Positions 17,253 through 25,797 of a stretch of DNA of 64,000 bases are shown here, in pieces. The position numbers and the translations under genes were made by a program. This DNA comes from Actinomycetota bacterium (GTDB taxonomy: Bacteria > Actinomycetota > Actinomycetes > S36-B12 > UBA10799). The first letter of the stretch is position 1; each line of letters opens with the position of its first letter. Below the pieces are notes generated by a model, which worked only from the letters and a program-made list of their open reading frames with translations, ran no database searches and had not been told where the DNA came from. The DNA is taken from the NCBI GenBank assembly GCA_020637055.1, contig JACJWR010000004.1, forward strand, positions 1-64,000, in the 5' to 3' direction.

Positions 17253-19586
17253 TCACGCTTGGGATGGTTGGAGTTCCGGTTGGTCTGCCGGTGACGGGTG
17301 TGTCTGCATCCTGCCCTTGAACCGGCGTAGTCGCAGGCTGTTGGTCACCACGAAGACCGACGAGAAGGCCATCGCCGCCCCGGCGACGAGGGGATTGAGC
17401 AGGCCCGCCATCGCCAGCGGGATCGCCGCGACGTTGTAGGCGAACGCCCAGAACAGGTTGCCCCGAATGGTGCGCAGGGTGCGTCGGGAGAGGGCCACGG
17501 CGTCGGCTGCCGCACGCAGGTCACCGCTGACCAGGGTGAGGTCGCTGGCCTCGATCGCCACGTCGGTGCCGGTGCCCATCGCGATGCCCAGGTCGGCCTG
17601 AGCCAGGGCGGCGGCGTCGTTCACTCCGTCGCCCACCATGGCGACCACTTTGCCCTGCTGCTGGAGTTCGCGTACCTGGTCCAGTTTGTGCCAGGGCAGG
17701 ACATCGGCTCGGACCTCGGTGATCCCCACCTCCGCGGCAACCGTGTGGGCCGCCCGGCTGTTGTCGCCGGTCAGGAGCACGGGGGTGAGACCGAGTGCAC
17801 GCAGTTCCGCCACCGCCTGGCGACTTGTCGGTTTGACGGTGTCGGAGACCACCACGATTCCGAGTGCTTCTCCGTCCTTCGCCACTGCGATCACCGTTCG
17901 ACCGGCGGCTTCGGCGCGTTCGGCTTCGGCTGCGGTCTCAGGGGGCAGTTGCACGGCCCACGCGTCGGAGAGCCAACTGAGGCGTCCGGCGACGACGGCG
18001 TGTCCGTCCACGATGCCGCGCACGCCGCGGCCTTGCTCGTTGGCGAATTCACTCACCGGCGGCAGAGTTCCGAACTCGGCTTCTGATCGGGCCGCGATAG
18101 CGCGACCGATGGGGTGCTCGGAGGCGTGTTCCACCGCACCTGCGAGTAGTAGCAGGGTGACCTGGGTGGTCCCCGGAGTCGGTACCACGGCGTGCACACT
18201 CATCGCCCCGCTGGTCACCGTGCCGGTCTTGTCCAGCACCACGGTGTCGATTCGCCGAGTTGACTCGAGCACTTGCGGACCCTTGATCAGGATTCCGAGT
18301 TGGGCCGCTCGTCCGGTTCCCACCAGCAGTGCGGTTGGGGTTGCCAGGCCGAGGGCGCACGGACAGGCGATGATGAGCACCGCGACCGCGGCGGTGAAGG
18401 CCGCCTCGACGTCGCCGGAGAGCAGCAGCCAACCCACCAGCGTGCCGAGGGCGAGCAGTAGCACCACCGGCACGAACACCGCCGAGATCCGATCGGCCAA
18501 CCGTTGCACCGGCGCTTTGCCCGACTGCGCGGCCATCACGAGTCGTGCCATCTGGGCCAGTTGAGTGTCCGCACCCACCCGGGTCGCCGACACCACGAGC
18601 CGGCCGCCGGTGTTGATCGTCGCGCCGACCACCGAGTCCCCGTCGCCGACATCGACTGGAATCGGTTCACCGGTGAGCATCGAGGTGTCCACCGACGACT
18701 CGCCCTCGACGACGACACCGTCGGTGGCCACTTTCTCGCCGGGTCGGACGACGAACCGATCGCCGACTGCCAGACCGCTGATCGGGATCCTGGATTCGAC
18801 TCCGTCGCGGAGCACGGAGACGTCCTTCGCGCCGAGATTCAGCAACGCCCGAAGGGCTTCGCCGGAGCGATCCTTCGCCCGAGTCTCGAGGTACCGGCCG
18901 AGCAGGATGAACACCGTGACGGCCGCCGCGACTTCGAGGTAGATACTGGCGCCGGCGTGGCCGCCGACGAGGGTGAAGGACATCTTCTCGCCGGGCATGC
19001 CGGCACCGCCGAAGAACAGGGCGTAGAGCGACCAGAGGAAGGCTGCCCCCACTCCGATGCTGATCAGCGTGTCCATGGTCGCCGCGCCGTGACGGGCGTT
19101 GAGCCACGCAGCTCGATGGAACGGCCATGCCCCCCACACCACCACGGGGGCGGCCAAGGTCAGCGATGCCCATTGCCAGTAGGTGAACTGGAAGATCGGC
19201 ACCATCGCCATCAGGACGACCGGGATCGTGAGCGCGGTGGAGATGAGCAAACGTTGCCGCAGGCCGGCCAACTCGTCGGCCTGCTCGCCGGCTGCGGGAT
19301 CGCTGGCAGTCGGCGCCAGGTCGCCGCTGTCGGCCGTCGGTTCCTCGCCGGGCTCCGGCACCTGCTCGGCGCTGTACCCGGTGGCTTCGACGGTGGCGAT
19401 GAGGTCATCGACGGCCACGCTCGGGCCCAGAGTGACCCGGGCAAGTTCGGTCGCGTAGTTGACTTCCGCGGATACCTCGGGCATCCGGTTGAGCTTCTTC
19501 TCCACCCGGGCCGCGCAGGACGAGCAGGTCATCCCACCGACGTGAAGATCGACTTGGCGGACCCCTCCCTGCTGCAGCTGTGTCAT
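17253..19586 (-). CDS. copA: copper-exporting P1B-type ATPase
   Basis: A 777-residue membrane pump that uses ATP to export Cu(I). In order: one N-terminal HMA domain (GMTCSSCAARV near residue 18), membrane helices from about 110, the TGEP actuator motif, the CPC metal site in IIACPCALGLATPTA near residue 410, the phosphorylated Asp in DKTGTVTSG, the nucleotide-binding HP motif in EHASEHPIG, GDGVNDAAAL, and the final helices with YN (AYNVAAIP) and MAFSS, which mark the Cu(I) subgroup. It is upstream of the small HMA chaperone in one operon. No CsoR or CueR gene is in the window. Confidence 0.95.
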   Translation of the reverse strand: MTQLQQGGVRQVDLHVGGMTCSSCAARVEKKLNRMPEVSAEVNYATELARVTLGPSVAVDDLIATVEATGYSAEQVPEPGEEPTADSGDLAPTASDPAAGEQADELAGLRQRLLISTALTIPVVLMAMVPIFQFTYWQWASLTLAAPVVVWGAWPFHRAAWLNARHGAATMDTLISIGVGAAFLWSLYALFFGGAGMPGEKMSFTLVGGHAGASIYLEVAAAVTVFILLGRYLETRAKDRSGEALRALLNLGAKDVSVLRDGVESRIPISGLAVGDRFVVRPGEKVATDGVVVEGESSVDTSMLTGEPIPVDVGDGDSVVGATINTGGRLVVSATRVGADTQLAQMARLVMAAQSGKAPVQRLADRISAVFVPVVLLLALGTLVGWLLLSGDVEAAFTAAVAVLIIACPCALGLATPTALLVGTGRAAQLGILIKGPQVLESTRRIDTVVLDKTGTVTSGAMSVHAVVPTPGTTQVTLLLLAGAVEHASEHPIGRAIAARSEAEFGTLPPVSEFANEQGRGVRGIVDGHAVVAGRLSWLSDAWAVQLPPETAAEAERAEAAGRTVIAVAKDGEALGIVVVSDTVKPTSRQAVAELRALGLTPVLLTGDNSRAAHTVAAEVGITEVRADVLPWHKLDQVRELQQQGKVVAMVGDGVNDAAALAQADLGIAMGTGTDVAIEASDLTLVSGDLRAAADAVALSRRTLRTIRGNLFWAFAYNVAAIPLAMAGLLNPLVAGAAMAFSSVFVVTNSLRLRRFKGRMQTHPSPADQPELQPSQA

Positions 19587-19595
19587 CCCTGGCCT

Positions 19596-19623
19596 CCGGT
19601 AACCGGCGTGGAGCGTTTGTCAA
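19596..19623 (-). promoter_or_regulatory. possible copA promoter with palindrome at the -10
   Basis: On the minus strand TTGACA (19618-19623) stands 16 nt before TACCGG (19596-19601), which overlaps the 11-bp perfect palindrome CCGGT-A-ACCGG (19596-19606) just upstream of the copA start. The -35 match is exact and the -10 is poor, as in activated promoters. The metal sensor is not identified. Confidence 0.35.
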
Positions 19624-19714
19624 TCCTTTGATCGACTCGACCAACGTACGGCACCCGGGTGGGCATTCCCGCCGGCCGCGGTCCCATTGCGTCCGACGAG
19701 GGGCGGCGCGCTGT

Positions 19715-20473
19715 TCAGGTGTTGAGATCTCCGCGCAGAACCGACACCGAGGAATGGCCGGGATTACCGTCGAATGGCTCATCGGAGATGTCCACGGCGC
19801 GGTATTCCGCGAGGTCCACCCCTGGCGGAACGGGGAGTAGCGTCTGGTGGGCACCGCCGGGCACCGTGCCCATGGCGATCATGCCGCCGGTGTTGAGATT
19901 GAGCAGCCACACCTCGTAGAAGCCGTCCGGATCGGCGAGGTTGGCCGTGGTCACCGAGAGCATCTGCACGCCGTCGACGACGGCGATCTCGGCGACCCCG
20001 GATTGGCCGTCGGCCGGGCCCTGGGCCACCGGTCCAAGCGAGGCCGAGGCGAGCACCTCGGGGGACTGTTGCCGGTCTCCCACGAGGGCGACCACGCCCG
20101 CTCCGACCACGATGCCCGCCACTGCGGCGGCGAGCAGCGGCAAGAAGCGCAGCCGACTCTCGGCCTTGCGGCGGACCTGGCCCAGATCCGTCACCCCGGC
20201 ACTCGCCGAACTACCGCCGGGGGGCGGCTGTCGACTCGGGGTGGAAGTCGCCAACCCTGCCCGGATACCCTCCCAGACCGCGTCCGGGGGAGTCGTCAGC
20301 GGCGGATCATGTTCGGCTGCCCGGGCCACCGAGACGACGCCGGCCAGGTCGTCCACTTCGGCCTGGCAGAGCGAGCATTCCGCGAGATGGAGGGTGGTCT
20401 CGGCCGATGCCGGCTGGCCCAGGGCAGCCGCGTCGAGGGCGTCGGCGTCGAGGTGACGGTTGCCATCAGACAT
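19715..20473 (-). CDS. rskA: anti-sigma-K factor, RskA-like membrane protein
   Basis: A 252-residue type II membrane protein that would hold its sigma factor at the membrane. The N-terminal cytoplasmic part has a zinc-binding anti-sigma signature (His29, Cys33, Cys36), a linker to about residue 115, one membrane helix (LLAAAVAGIVVGAGVVALV) and an extracytoplasmic RskA-type domain with VEVWLLNL-like strands (YEVWLLNLNTGGM) and a GSVSVLRGDL-like end. Its start overlaps the sigma factor stop by 8 bp. Release would need cleavage by site-1 and site-2-type proteases, which are not in this operon. Pairing with a fasciclin gene matches the mycobacterial SigK system. Confidence 0.88.
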   Translation of the reverse strand: MSDGNRHLDADALDAAALGQPASAETTLHLAECSLCQAEVDDLAGVVSVARAAEHDPPLTTPPDAVWEGIRAGLATSTPSRQPPPGGSSASAGVTDLGQVRRKAESRLRFLPLLAAAVAGIVVGAGVVALVGDRQQSPEVLASASLGPVAQGPADGQSGVAEIAVVDGVQMLSVTTANLADPDGFYEVWLLNLNTGGMIAMGTVPGGAHQTLLPVPPGVDLAEYRAVDISDEPFDGNPGHSSVSVLRGDLNT

Positions 20474-21008
20474 CTCGGCTGCCCTCCAATCGGGTGCGTA
20501 GGCGGTTCAGGCTGCGCCGCAGGTGGCTCTTGACCGTTCCCAGCGGCATGTCCAGTTTGGTGGCGATCTCGCTGTGGCTGAGTTGGGAGTAGAAGGCCAG
20601 GTCGACGATCGTCCTGGCCGGCTCGCCCAGCGAATCGAGTTCTTCGCGTACGACGATCCGGTCGACGAGGCCCTCGGCGTGGTCGATGTCCGGTTGCCCG
20701 CCCTCATGGTGCTCGGCGGTGGCGAACTCCCGGACCCCGACGGGCCGTCGCAGGTGATCCACCGCTCGGCGTCGGGCGATGGTCGTCAGCCACGACTTGA
20801 ATGGGGCACGGGCGGGGTCGTAGGACGCCCGCCCGTGCCACGCCGAGAGGAAGGTTGCCTGGGTGATGTCCGCGGCGTCGTCGGGGTCGCCGACGGTGCG
20901 CAGGGCGATGGTGTACACCAATCCGCCCCAACGCTGATAGGCCTGTTCCACAGCCACAGGGTCGCCGGCGGCGAAAGCCGCCCCGATCTCACCCTCGACG
21001 CCGACCAT
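20466..21008 (-). CDS. sigK: ECF sigma factor, SigK-like
   Basis: A 180-residue ECF sigma factor. Region 2 is seen in YQRWGGLVYTIALRTVGD and ADITQATFLSAWHGRASYD, with the -10-binding FKSWLTTIARRRAVDHLR near residue 75; region 4 has the helix-turn-helix LSHSEIATKLDMPLGTVKSHLRR near 145. ATG 21008 is chosen because region 2 follows it directly; 21068 would add 20 atypical residues. It overlaps the anti-sigma gene, and a fasciclin lipoprotein gene lies just upstream on the same strand. In M. tuberculosis SigK/RskA controls the fasciclin proteins MPT70/MPT83, which supports the SigK assignment beyond similarity of the domain. Confidence 0.85.
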   Translation of the reverse strand: MVGVEGEIGAAFAAGDPVAVEQAYQRWGGLVYTIALRTVGDPDDAADITQATFLSAWHGRASYDPARAPFKSWLTTIARRRAVDHLRRPVGVREFATAEHHEGGQPDIDHAEGLVDRIVVREELDSLGEPARTIVDLAFYSQLSHSEIATKLDMPLGTVKSHLRRSLNRLRTRLEGSRDV

Positions 21009-21078
21009 GGGAAGAGTGTCCCATAGCGGCGTCGAGGGTGAGGCCAGCCGCAGAGCCGTCGCGGACATCGTCTGGGTG

Positions 21079-21690
21079 CTACTGCAGGGTGGCCGGGTCG
21101 AAGTCCGGGGGCAGCAGCACCTGGTCGATGAGGTGGATGACCCCGTTGCTGGCCTCGACGTCGGGCGTGGTGACGGTGGCCCCGTTCACCGTGACGCCGC
21201 CGCCCGCGGTGCTCAGCGTGATGCTCTGGCCCTCCAGGGTGGGCACATCGCCGTCGGTCACCTCGGAGGAAGGCACAGCGCCCTCGACCACGTGGTAGGT
21301 GAGGATCTTGGTCAAGGCGTCCTTGTTCGCCGGCTGCACCAACTTGTCGAGGACACCTTCGGGCAGGGCGGCGAAGGCGTCGTCGGTGGGTGCGAACACC
21401 GTGAACGGACCAGGTGCCTGCAGCGCCTCGACCAGACCGGCCGCGTCCAGAGCGGTGACGAGCGTGGTCGTGGTCGGGTTGGCCGAAGCGACACCGACGA
21501 TGTCGCTGGTCGACGCTTCGTCGCTGGCCATCGCCGAGGGGCTCTCCGACGCAGTCGCTGCCGCGCTGGTCGCCGCCGGCGACGCCGAGGCGGTCTCCTC
21601 ACTGGAGGAGTCGGAGCCGCAGGCAGCCAGCGTGAGTGACGCCGCGGCCGCGAGGCCGATGAAGGTGACGCGGATCTTGGTGGTGCGCAT
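21079..21690 (-). CDS. fasciclin-domain lipoprotein (MPT83-like)
   Basis: A 203-residue surface lipoprotein. The signal peptide ends with the lipobox LAAC (Cys24), followed by a Ser/Ala/Glu-rich linker and one fasciclin domain (about residues 65-203) with the conserved FTVFAPTDDAFAALP and YHVVEGAV motifs and the final VIHLIDQVLLPP. ATG 21690 follows AAGGAGAGAACA. Fasciclin domains mediate adhesion or surface interactions; the ligand is unknown. It precedes sigK-rskA, 70 bp away, and its upstream region carries a SigK-type promoter candidate, so it is probably the sigma factor's target. Confidence 0.9.
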   Translation of the reverse strand: MRTTKIRVTFIGLAAAASLTLAACGSDSSSEETASASPAATSAAATASESPSAMASDEASTSDIVGVASANPTTTTLVTALDAAGLVEALQAPGPFTVFAPTDDAFAALPEGVLDKLVQPANKDALTKILTYHVVEGAVPSSEVTDGDVPTLEGQSITLSTAGGGVTVNGATVTTPDVEASNGVIHLIDQVLLPPDFDPATLQ

Positions 21691-21742
21691 TGTTCTCTCC
21701 TTGAGTCCGGTGGCGGAGCCACAGTTGGTCTGTCACCTATCA

Positions 21743-21769
21743 ATACGGTGGCAAGACCGTTTCGGATGC
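21743..21769 (-). promoter_or_regulatory. candidate SigK-type promoter of the fasciclin gene
   Basis: On the minus strand GCATCC (21764-21769) and CCGTAT (21743-21748) are separated by 15 nt and lie about 53 nt before the start codon. As I recall, the mycobacterial SigK consensus is CCATCC and CCGAAT at similar spacing, so each hexamer differs at one base. The elements are visible; their use by this sigma factor is inferred from gene context. Confidence 0.5.
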
Positions 21770-21827
21770 AGGGTTCTGAACAATTTTTGAAACGATTTGT
21801 GTCCAGGTCGGCGGGCGTGGTCGTCCG

Positions 21828-22304
21828 CTAGGTCGTCGTCGAGTCCGGGACCACCAGAACTGGGCAGGAGGCGTGGTGTACGACGTAGCTGGAGACCGAG
21901 CCCAGCAGTGCTCGGCGAAGGGCGCCTTGGCCGCGCTGGGCGATGATCAGGACGTCGGCGTGCAACTCGTCCACCAGTGCGCACAACACCACCCCCGGCT
22001 TGCCGTCCAGCACCCGGCGCTCCGCATCCGGCAGGTCTAGGCGCTCCGCAGTGGCCTCGAGGAGTTCGGCTCCCTGGGCCAGAACAGTCTCGATCATCGT
22101 CTGTTCGTGCGTCGGGGGCAGCGGCGGTGGCAGTCCGGGCTGTGCGCCGAGTTGGGTCATCGGTGCGGCAAGCCCGGTGGGAACCGTTTCGACTGCTGTG
22201 GCCAATACGATCCTGTCGCCCGAACGAGCGAGCAGTTTGACCCCGGTGGCGATGCCACGCTCGGCTAGATCGGAGCCGTCGGTGCAGGCGATGAAGGTTG
22301 ACAT
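21828..22304 (-). CDS. universal stress protein, single UspA domain
   Basis: A 158-residue cytoplasmic Usp protein. The fold begins MSTFIACTDGSDLAERG and ends with the ATP-binding pattern IIAQRGQGALRRALLGSVSSYVVHHA and CPVLVVPDS, with the G-2X-G-9X-G(S) spacing intact, so nucleotide binding is expected. ATG 22304 is chosen because the first strand begins there; the in-frame ATG at 22364 adds 20 unrelated residues. No ribosome site is evident, so it may be leaderless. It stands alone, divergent from the metallo-hydrolase gene. Role: stress survival, target unknown. Confidence 0.9.
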   Translation of the reverse strand: MSTFIACTDGSDLAERGIATGVKLLARSGDRIVLATAVETVPTGLAAPMTQLGAQPGLPPPLPPTHEQTMIETVLAQGAELLEATAERLDLPDAERRVLDGKPGVVLCALVDELHADVLIIAQRGQGALRRALLGSVSSYVVHHASCPVLVVPDSTTT

Positions 22305-22405
22305 GATCCGATCGTTGCACGATGGTCGCTCGTGTGGCGAGGTGGTGAGCCTGTGCTGCGACAACCGATCCGCCGTTCGTGCGGGCGATCCCTCCAGGAG
22401 GCACC

Positions 22406-23116
22406 ATGACCGCCGTGCACCTCGCTGGGCCGGTGTTCCGGCTGCCCACTCTCGGCAGCTACATCAATTCGTTCGCCTTCGTGGAGGACGACGGCTCGGT
22501 CACTTTGATCGACGCCGGCATCTCCAAAGCGCCGCCGCGAATCGTCGCCGGGCTGGCCGACCTCGGCAAACACCCCCGGGACGTCCAGCGCATCATCCTC
22601 ACCCACGCCCACATGGATCATGCCGGTGGGGCAGCGGCCCTACTCGCAGATTCGGCGGCCGGCGGGGTGGCGGCGCACGAACTCGACAGCGGCTACCTCT
22701 CCGAAGGCCGAGCGGCCCCCAGCGATCCGGAGAGTGTCGTCGCCCGGTTCTATCACCGCCTGGTGCCCGGCGGTTTCGACCCGGTGGCTGTCGATCGGAC
22801 CGTGTCCGACGGTGAGGTGCTCGACGTCGCCGGCGGCCTCACCGTGCACCACACCCCCGGCCACACCCCTGGTCACATCTCGCTGCTCCATCAGGACACA
22901 GGTGTCCTCATCACCGGCGACGCGATCTTCAACATGAACCGGAGGCTGTCGTGGCCGATCAAGTTCGTGTGCACGTCGTTCGCGATGAATCAGGAGTCGG
23001 CGGCCAAACTGAGCGAACTCGACTACCGGATCGCCGCGTTCACGCATGGCCCGGAGATCGCCGAGAATGCGCGGGAGCAGGTGAGGTCGTTTGTCCGCCG
23101 ACGACTCGCGTCTTGA
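22406..23116 (+). CDS. metallo-beta-lactamase fold hydrolase
   Basis: A 236-residue MBL-fold enzyme, glyoxalase II-like in size. The metal-binding HAHMDHAGG is near residue 69, a further His in HHTPGHTPGH near 150, Asp in ITGDAIFN near 172 and a last His in FTHGPEIAENA near 215, so the di-metal site is complete. ATG 22406 follows CCAGGAGGCACC. No signal peptide. It overlaps the next small gene by 26 bp. The substrate (thioester, phosphodiester or other) cannot be inferred. Confidence 0.9.
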   Translation: MTAVHLAGPVFRLPTLGSYINSFAFVEDDGSVTLIDAGISKAPPRIVAGLADLGKHPRDVQRIILTHAHMDHAGGAAALLADSAAGGVAAHELDSGYLSEGRAAPSDPESVVARFYHRLVPGGFDPVAVDRTVSDGEVLDVAGGLTVHHTPGHTPGHISLLHQDTGVLITGDAIFNMNRRLSWPIKFVCTSFAMNQESAAKLSELDYRIAAFTHGPEIAENAREQVRSFVRRRLAS

Positions 23117-23474
23117 TCCGTCCGCGGCAGGTGCCCTTTCGCAACTCCGGCGCACCGCGGAATGGCTGCGCTCCCTGCCGCTGCGGCGACTCACCGAGGA
23201 GCACTCCCCGGTGGCGGCCGGGGCACGACTCCTGGTGACGCGGGTCGACGAGTTGACCCGCGTGGTCTGCGCGGATTCGCCGCACTGCGAGGAGTGCCCG
23301 CCCGGGTCGGTGCGGCCGCCGGCGGTGGACAGTTCCGTGCTCGGTGTGCAACTCGCCGCCCACAGCGACCAACTGGCGCGGGTGCTGCTGGTGTGTGGGC
23401 CGCGCAGTCAGCCGGAGTTGTCCGAAGGCCTCACCGAACTCGCGGCAGCGGCGCTTGAGTTGCGTCGCGGCTGA
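23091..23474 (+). CDS. hypothetical protein, 127 residues
   Basis: A small soluble protein I do not recognise. It starts at a TTG (23091) after GTGAGG inside the end of the hydrolase gene, so it would be coupled to it. It has one Cys-rich stretch (VCADSPHCEECPPG) with a CxxC, otherwise helical Leu/Ala/Arg-rich sequence. Its last 67 bp overlap the 3' end of the S9 peptidase gene on the opposite strand. The large overlap and TTG start leave doubt that it is translated; the even composition over 127 codons and lack of another gene in the space argue for it. Confidence 0.5.
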   Translation: MSADDSRLDPSAAGALSQLRRTAEWLRSLPLRRLTEEHSPVAAGARLLVTRVDELTRVVCADSPHCEECPPGSVRPPAVDSSVLGVQLAAHSDQLARVLLVCGPRSQPELSEGLTELAAAALELRRG

Positions 23475-25606
23475 AGGTAGGTGTCGAGGTAGTCGGCCTG
23501 GGCGCGGAGCAGGTTGGCCGCGACCACAGGCTGCGGTGTCATGTGGGTGACTCCGGTCAGCGGCAGCACGCTGTGCGGGCGGCCGGCGGCGAGTAGCGCG
23601 GAGGACAGTCGCAAGGTGTGCGCTGCCACAACGTTGTCGTCGGCGAGGCCATGCGCCAGCAGCAGGGGGCGGCTCAGGTCGGGGGCGCGGCGGATGAGGT
23701 CGCTGGCGGCATAGTGGTCCGGTTGACGGGCGGGATCGCCGAGGTAGCGTTCGGTGTAGCCGGTGTCGTAGAGCCGCCAGTCGGTGACCGGGGCCCCGGC
23801 GACGGCGGCGTGGATCCGATCGGGGCGTGCCAGCAGGGCCAAGGCGCTCAGGTAGCCGCCGAAGGACCATCCCATGATGCCGACCCGGTTGCGGTCGAGG
23901 AGCCCGTCGAGGTCCGCCAAGACCTGGTCGAGCGCCGCCAGTTGATCGCCCAACGCACCGGTAGCCAGGTCGCCGGCGATGGCCCGTTCGTACGACGGCG
24001 AGACTCCCGGAGTTCCGACGCCGTCGGCGATCACAACGGCGTAGCCGCGGTCAGCCCACCAACGCGCCTCGTGGTAGGCGGGGCCGGCCGCGATCACCTT
24101 CTGGGCGTGCGGCCCACCGTAGGGCAGGAGCAGCACCGGCAGTTTCAGTCCGGGGTCCTCCGGCAGCGGATCAGGCAGCAGCACCGCGTAGCGCACCGTT
24201 CCCGTCGAACCCAGCGACGGCCGGGGCTGCGTCGGGGGCAACTCGGCACATGTCCGGATCGTGCCCACCAGCGCAGCGCCGGTGTCGGCGAGTCGATGGA
24301 CGCGGGTCTGCCAGCGCACGTCGGTCAGGTCCGCGCCGGTGGTGATCAGCAGACCGTGCTCGACGGTGGCCTGGAACCAGCCGCCGCCGACCAGCGTCCA
24401 CACGTCACCGAGGCTGTCGAGTCGGACGATGTCGGACGTTTCCGGGGCCTCCGCGGTGCGTAGCAGCAGGCCGAGGTCGTCGACCCCCACCACCGAACGC
24501 ACCTCCAGATCTTCCGGCGAGATCGGTGTGGTGTCCGCGTAGGCCCGTAGATGGTCGCAGGCCGGGTCTCGCCGGACGGTGAGGATGCGACCGTCCGGCA
24601 GCCGACGCGGGGTGCCGGCTACGACGTCGACCCAGTGATCGTCCGACCAATGGGCCACTTGGTCGGCTGCTCCGGTGGTCGGGTCGATTGCGACGATCAC
24701 CGAGCGTCGTTGGTCGCGGCTGAGCAGTTGGGCGAGCATCGTCTCGGCCGACCAGCGAACCTGGGCGATGTATTCGAACTCGGCATCGGGTCCAACCGTC
24801 AGGATCGGCTGCGGCTGCGCGTCAAGTTCGAAGGCCCGAATCAGCCACAGTGAGACCGTGGCGTTGGTGGTGCCCGCCGCGGGGTAGCGATGCTGGCGCG
24901 GCGTCGCGGACGGTTGCGCCGGATCGGAGATCCACCACTGCGGCACCGCCGAGTCGTCGGTGCGGGCCACGATCAGCGTCGAGCCGTCGGGCGACCACCA
25001 GAATCCGCGCTGCCGTTGGAGTTCCTCTGCCGCGATGAAATCGGCCAAGCCCCAGTTGGCACCGTCGTCCGGCGTGACGGCCCGAGGGTCGCCGCCGTCG
25101 GGTGCGCACACCCACAGCCGGCCATCGCCGTGCCAGGCGATGCCGCGCACCCCCACCCTGGGATCGACCGCCGACCCCGGGACGTCGAGTTGTCGCAAGC
25201 TCAATTGAACGCGGTCTGCGAGTGGCTCGGGCCCATCGGCGGTGGTGAGTCGCAGCAGGTACAGCTGACCGGCGAGGGTGAACACCACACTGCCGCCGTC
25301 CTCGGCGACGTCGAAGGCTGTGATGCCCGTACCGCTCTCGCGCTGTCGCTCCCGCCGGGCCTGCTCGGCTGCCGGAAGCAGCGCGTCATCGCGCAACAAA
25401 CTGTCGACCGCGGCCAGTCGCGTCTCGCTGCCCTGGTCGATATCGAGCAACCAGAGGTCGTCGCGGGAGTTGCGCCCGTCGGCCGACCGCAGGAACAGCA
25501 CCTCGTGGTTGTTGCGTGGCCTGGCGTTTCGCGGAGCGCCCCGGGTGAACCTCCCGGTGGCTGCGAATTGCAGGGGGAAGTCATCCCGGCGGTTCTGTCC
25601 GGTCAC
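23408..25606 (-). CDS. S9 family prolyl oligopeptidase / dipeptidyl-peptidase IV-like
   Basis: A 732-residue serine peptidase without a signal peptide. The N-terminal two thirds form a beta-propeller (WSPDGSTLIVARTDDSAVP is typical of a blade), followed by an alpha/beta-hydrolase domain from about residue 480. The nucleophile Ser is in GWSFGGYLSALALL near residue 577, the Asp in HGLADDNVV and the His in GVTHMTP. GGPHAQKV is the oxyanion segment. It overlaps the upstream 38-residue membrane protein gene by 4 bp. Expected activity is cleavage of short peptides after Pro or Ala. The 3' end overlaps the small gene on the other strand by 67 bp. Confidence 0.9.
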   Translation of the reverse strand: MTGQNRRDDFPLQFAATGRFTRGAPRNARPRNNHEVLFLRSADGRNSRDDLWLLDIDQGSETRLAAVDSLLRDDALLPAAEQARRERQRESGTGITAFDVAEDGGSVVFTLAGQLYLLRLTTADGPEPLADRVQLSLRQLDVPGSAVDPRVGVRGIAWHGDGRLWVCAPDGGDPRAVTPDDGANWGLADFIAAEELQRQRGFWWSPDGSTLIVARTDDSAVPQWWISDPAQPSATPRQHRYPAAGTTNATVSLWLIRAFELDAQPQPILTVGPDAEFEYIAQVRWSAETMLAQLLSRDQRRSVIVAIDPTTGAADQVAHWSDDHWVDVVAGTPRRLPDGRILTVRRDPACDHLRAYADTTPISPEDLEVRSVVGVDDLGLLLRTAEAPETSDIVRLDSLGDVWTLVGGGWFQATVEHGLLITTGADLTDVRWQTRVHRLADTGAALVGTIRTCAELPPTQPRPSLGSTGTVRYAVLLPDPLPEDPGLKLPVLLLPYGGPHAQKVIAAGPAYHEARWWADRGYAVVIADGVGTPGVSPSYERAIAGDLATGALGDQLAALDQVLADLDGLLDRNRVGIMGWSFGGYLSALALLARPDRIHAAVAGAPVTDWRLYDTGYTERYLGDPARQPDHYAASDLIRRAPDLSRPLLLAHGLADDNVVAAHTLRLSSALLAAGRPHSVLPLTGVTHMTPQPVVAANLLRAQADYLDTYLQPRRNSSAAAASSVRPSDNSG

Positions 25607-25719
25607 GACATGACAAGCGTGATGATGAGGCTGATGGCCACCAGAATCAGCACGATCCAGGCGGCGATCTTGAAGATCGGGGTCTTGGTCGGGTCGTCGG
25701 ACTCGTCGTCGGCACTCAT
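25603..25719 (-). CDS. 38-residue single-pass membrane protein
   Basis: A tiny gene with start ATG 25719. The peptide begins MSADDESDDPTKTPIFK, an acidic cytoplasmic head, then one strongly hydrophobic helix (IAAWIVLILVAISLIITLV) to the end. The stop overlaps the start of the S9 peptidase gene (ATGA), the coupling used by true operon partners in this genome. No domain is recognised. It could anchor or regulate the peptidase, but that is only context. The start-stop overlap and clean topology are the reasons to believe it. Confidence 0.6.
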   Translation of the reverse strand: MSADDESDDPTKTPIFKIAAWIVLILVAISLIITLVMS

Positions 25720-25784
25720 GGCTCCATCCTGCCCTACCGCCGGGGTCGGCCGGGTTCGCAAGCGGGACGGTGGGCTGACGGCAC

Positions 25785-25790
25785 TAGAGT
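25785..25790 (+). promoter_or_regulatory. -10 box TAGAGT, leaderless promoter of mshB
   Basis: TAGAGT ends 7 nt before the ATG at 25798, and no ribosome site is seen, so the transcript would begin at the start codon. No good -35 hexamer is visible. Confidence 0.5.
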
Positions 25791-25797
25791 TCTGCGA

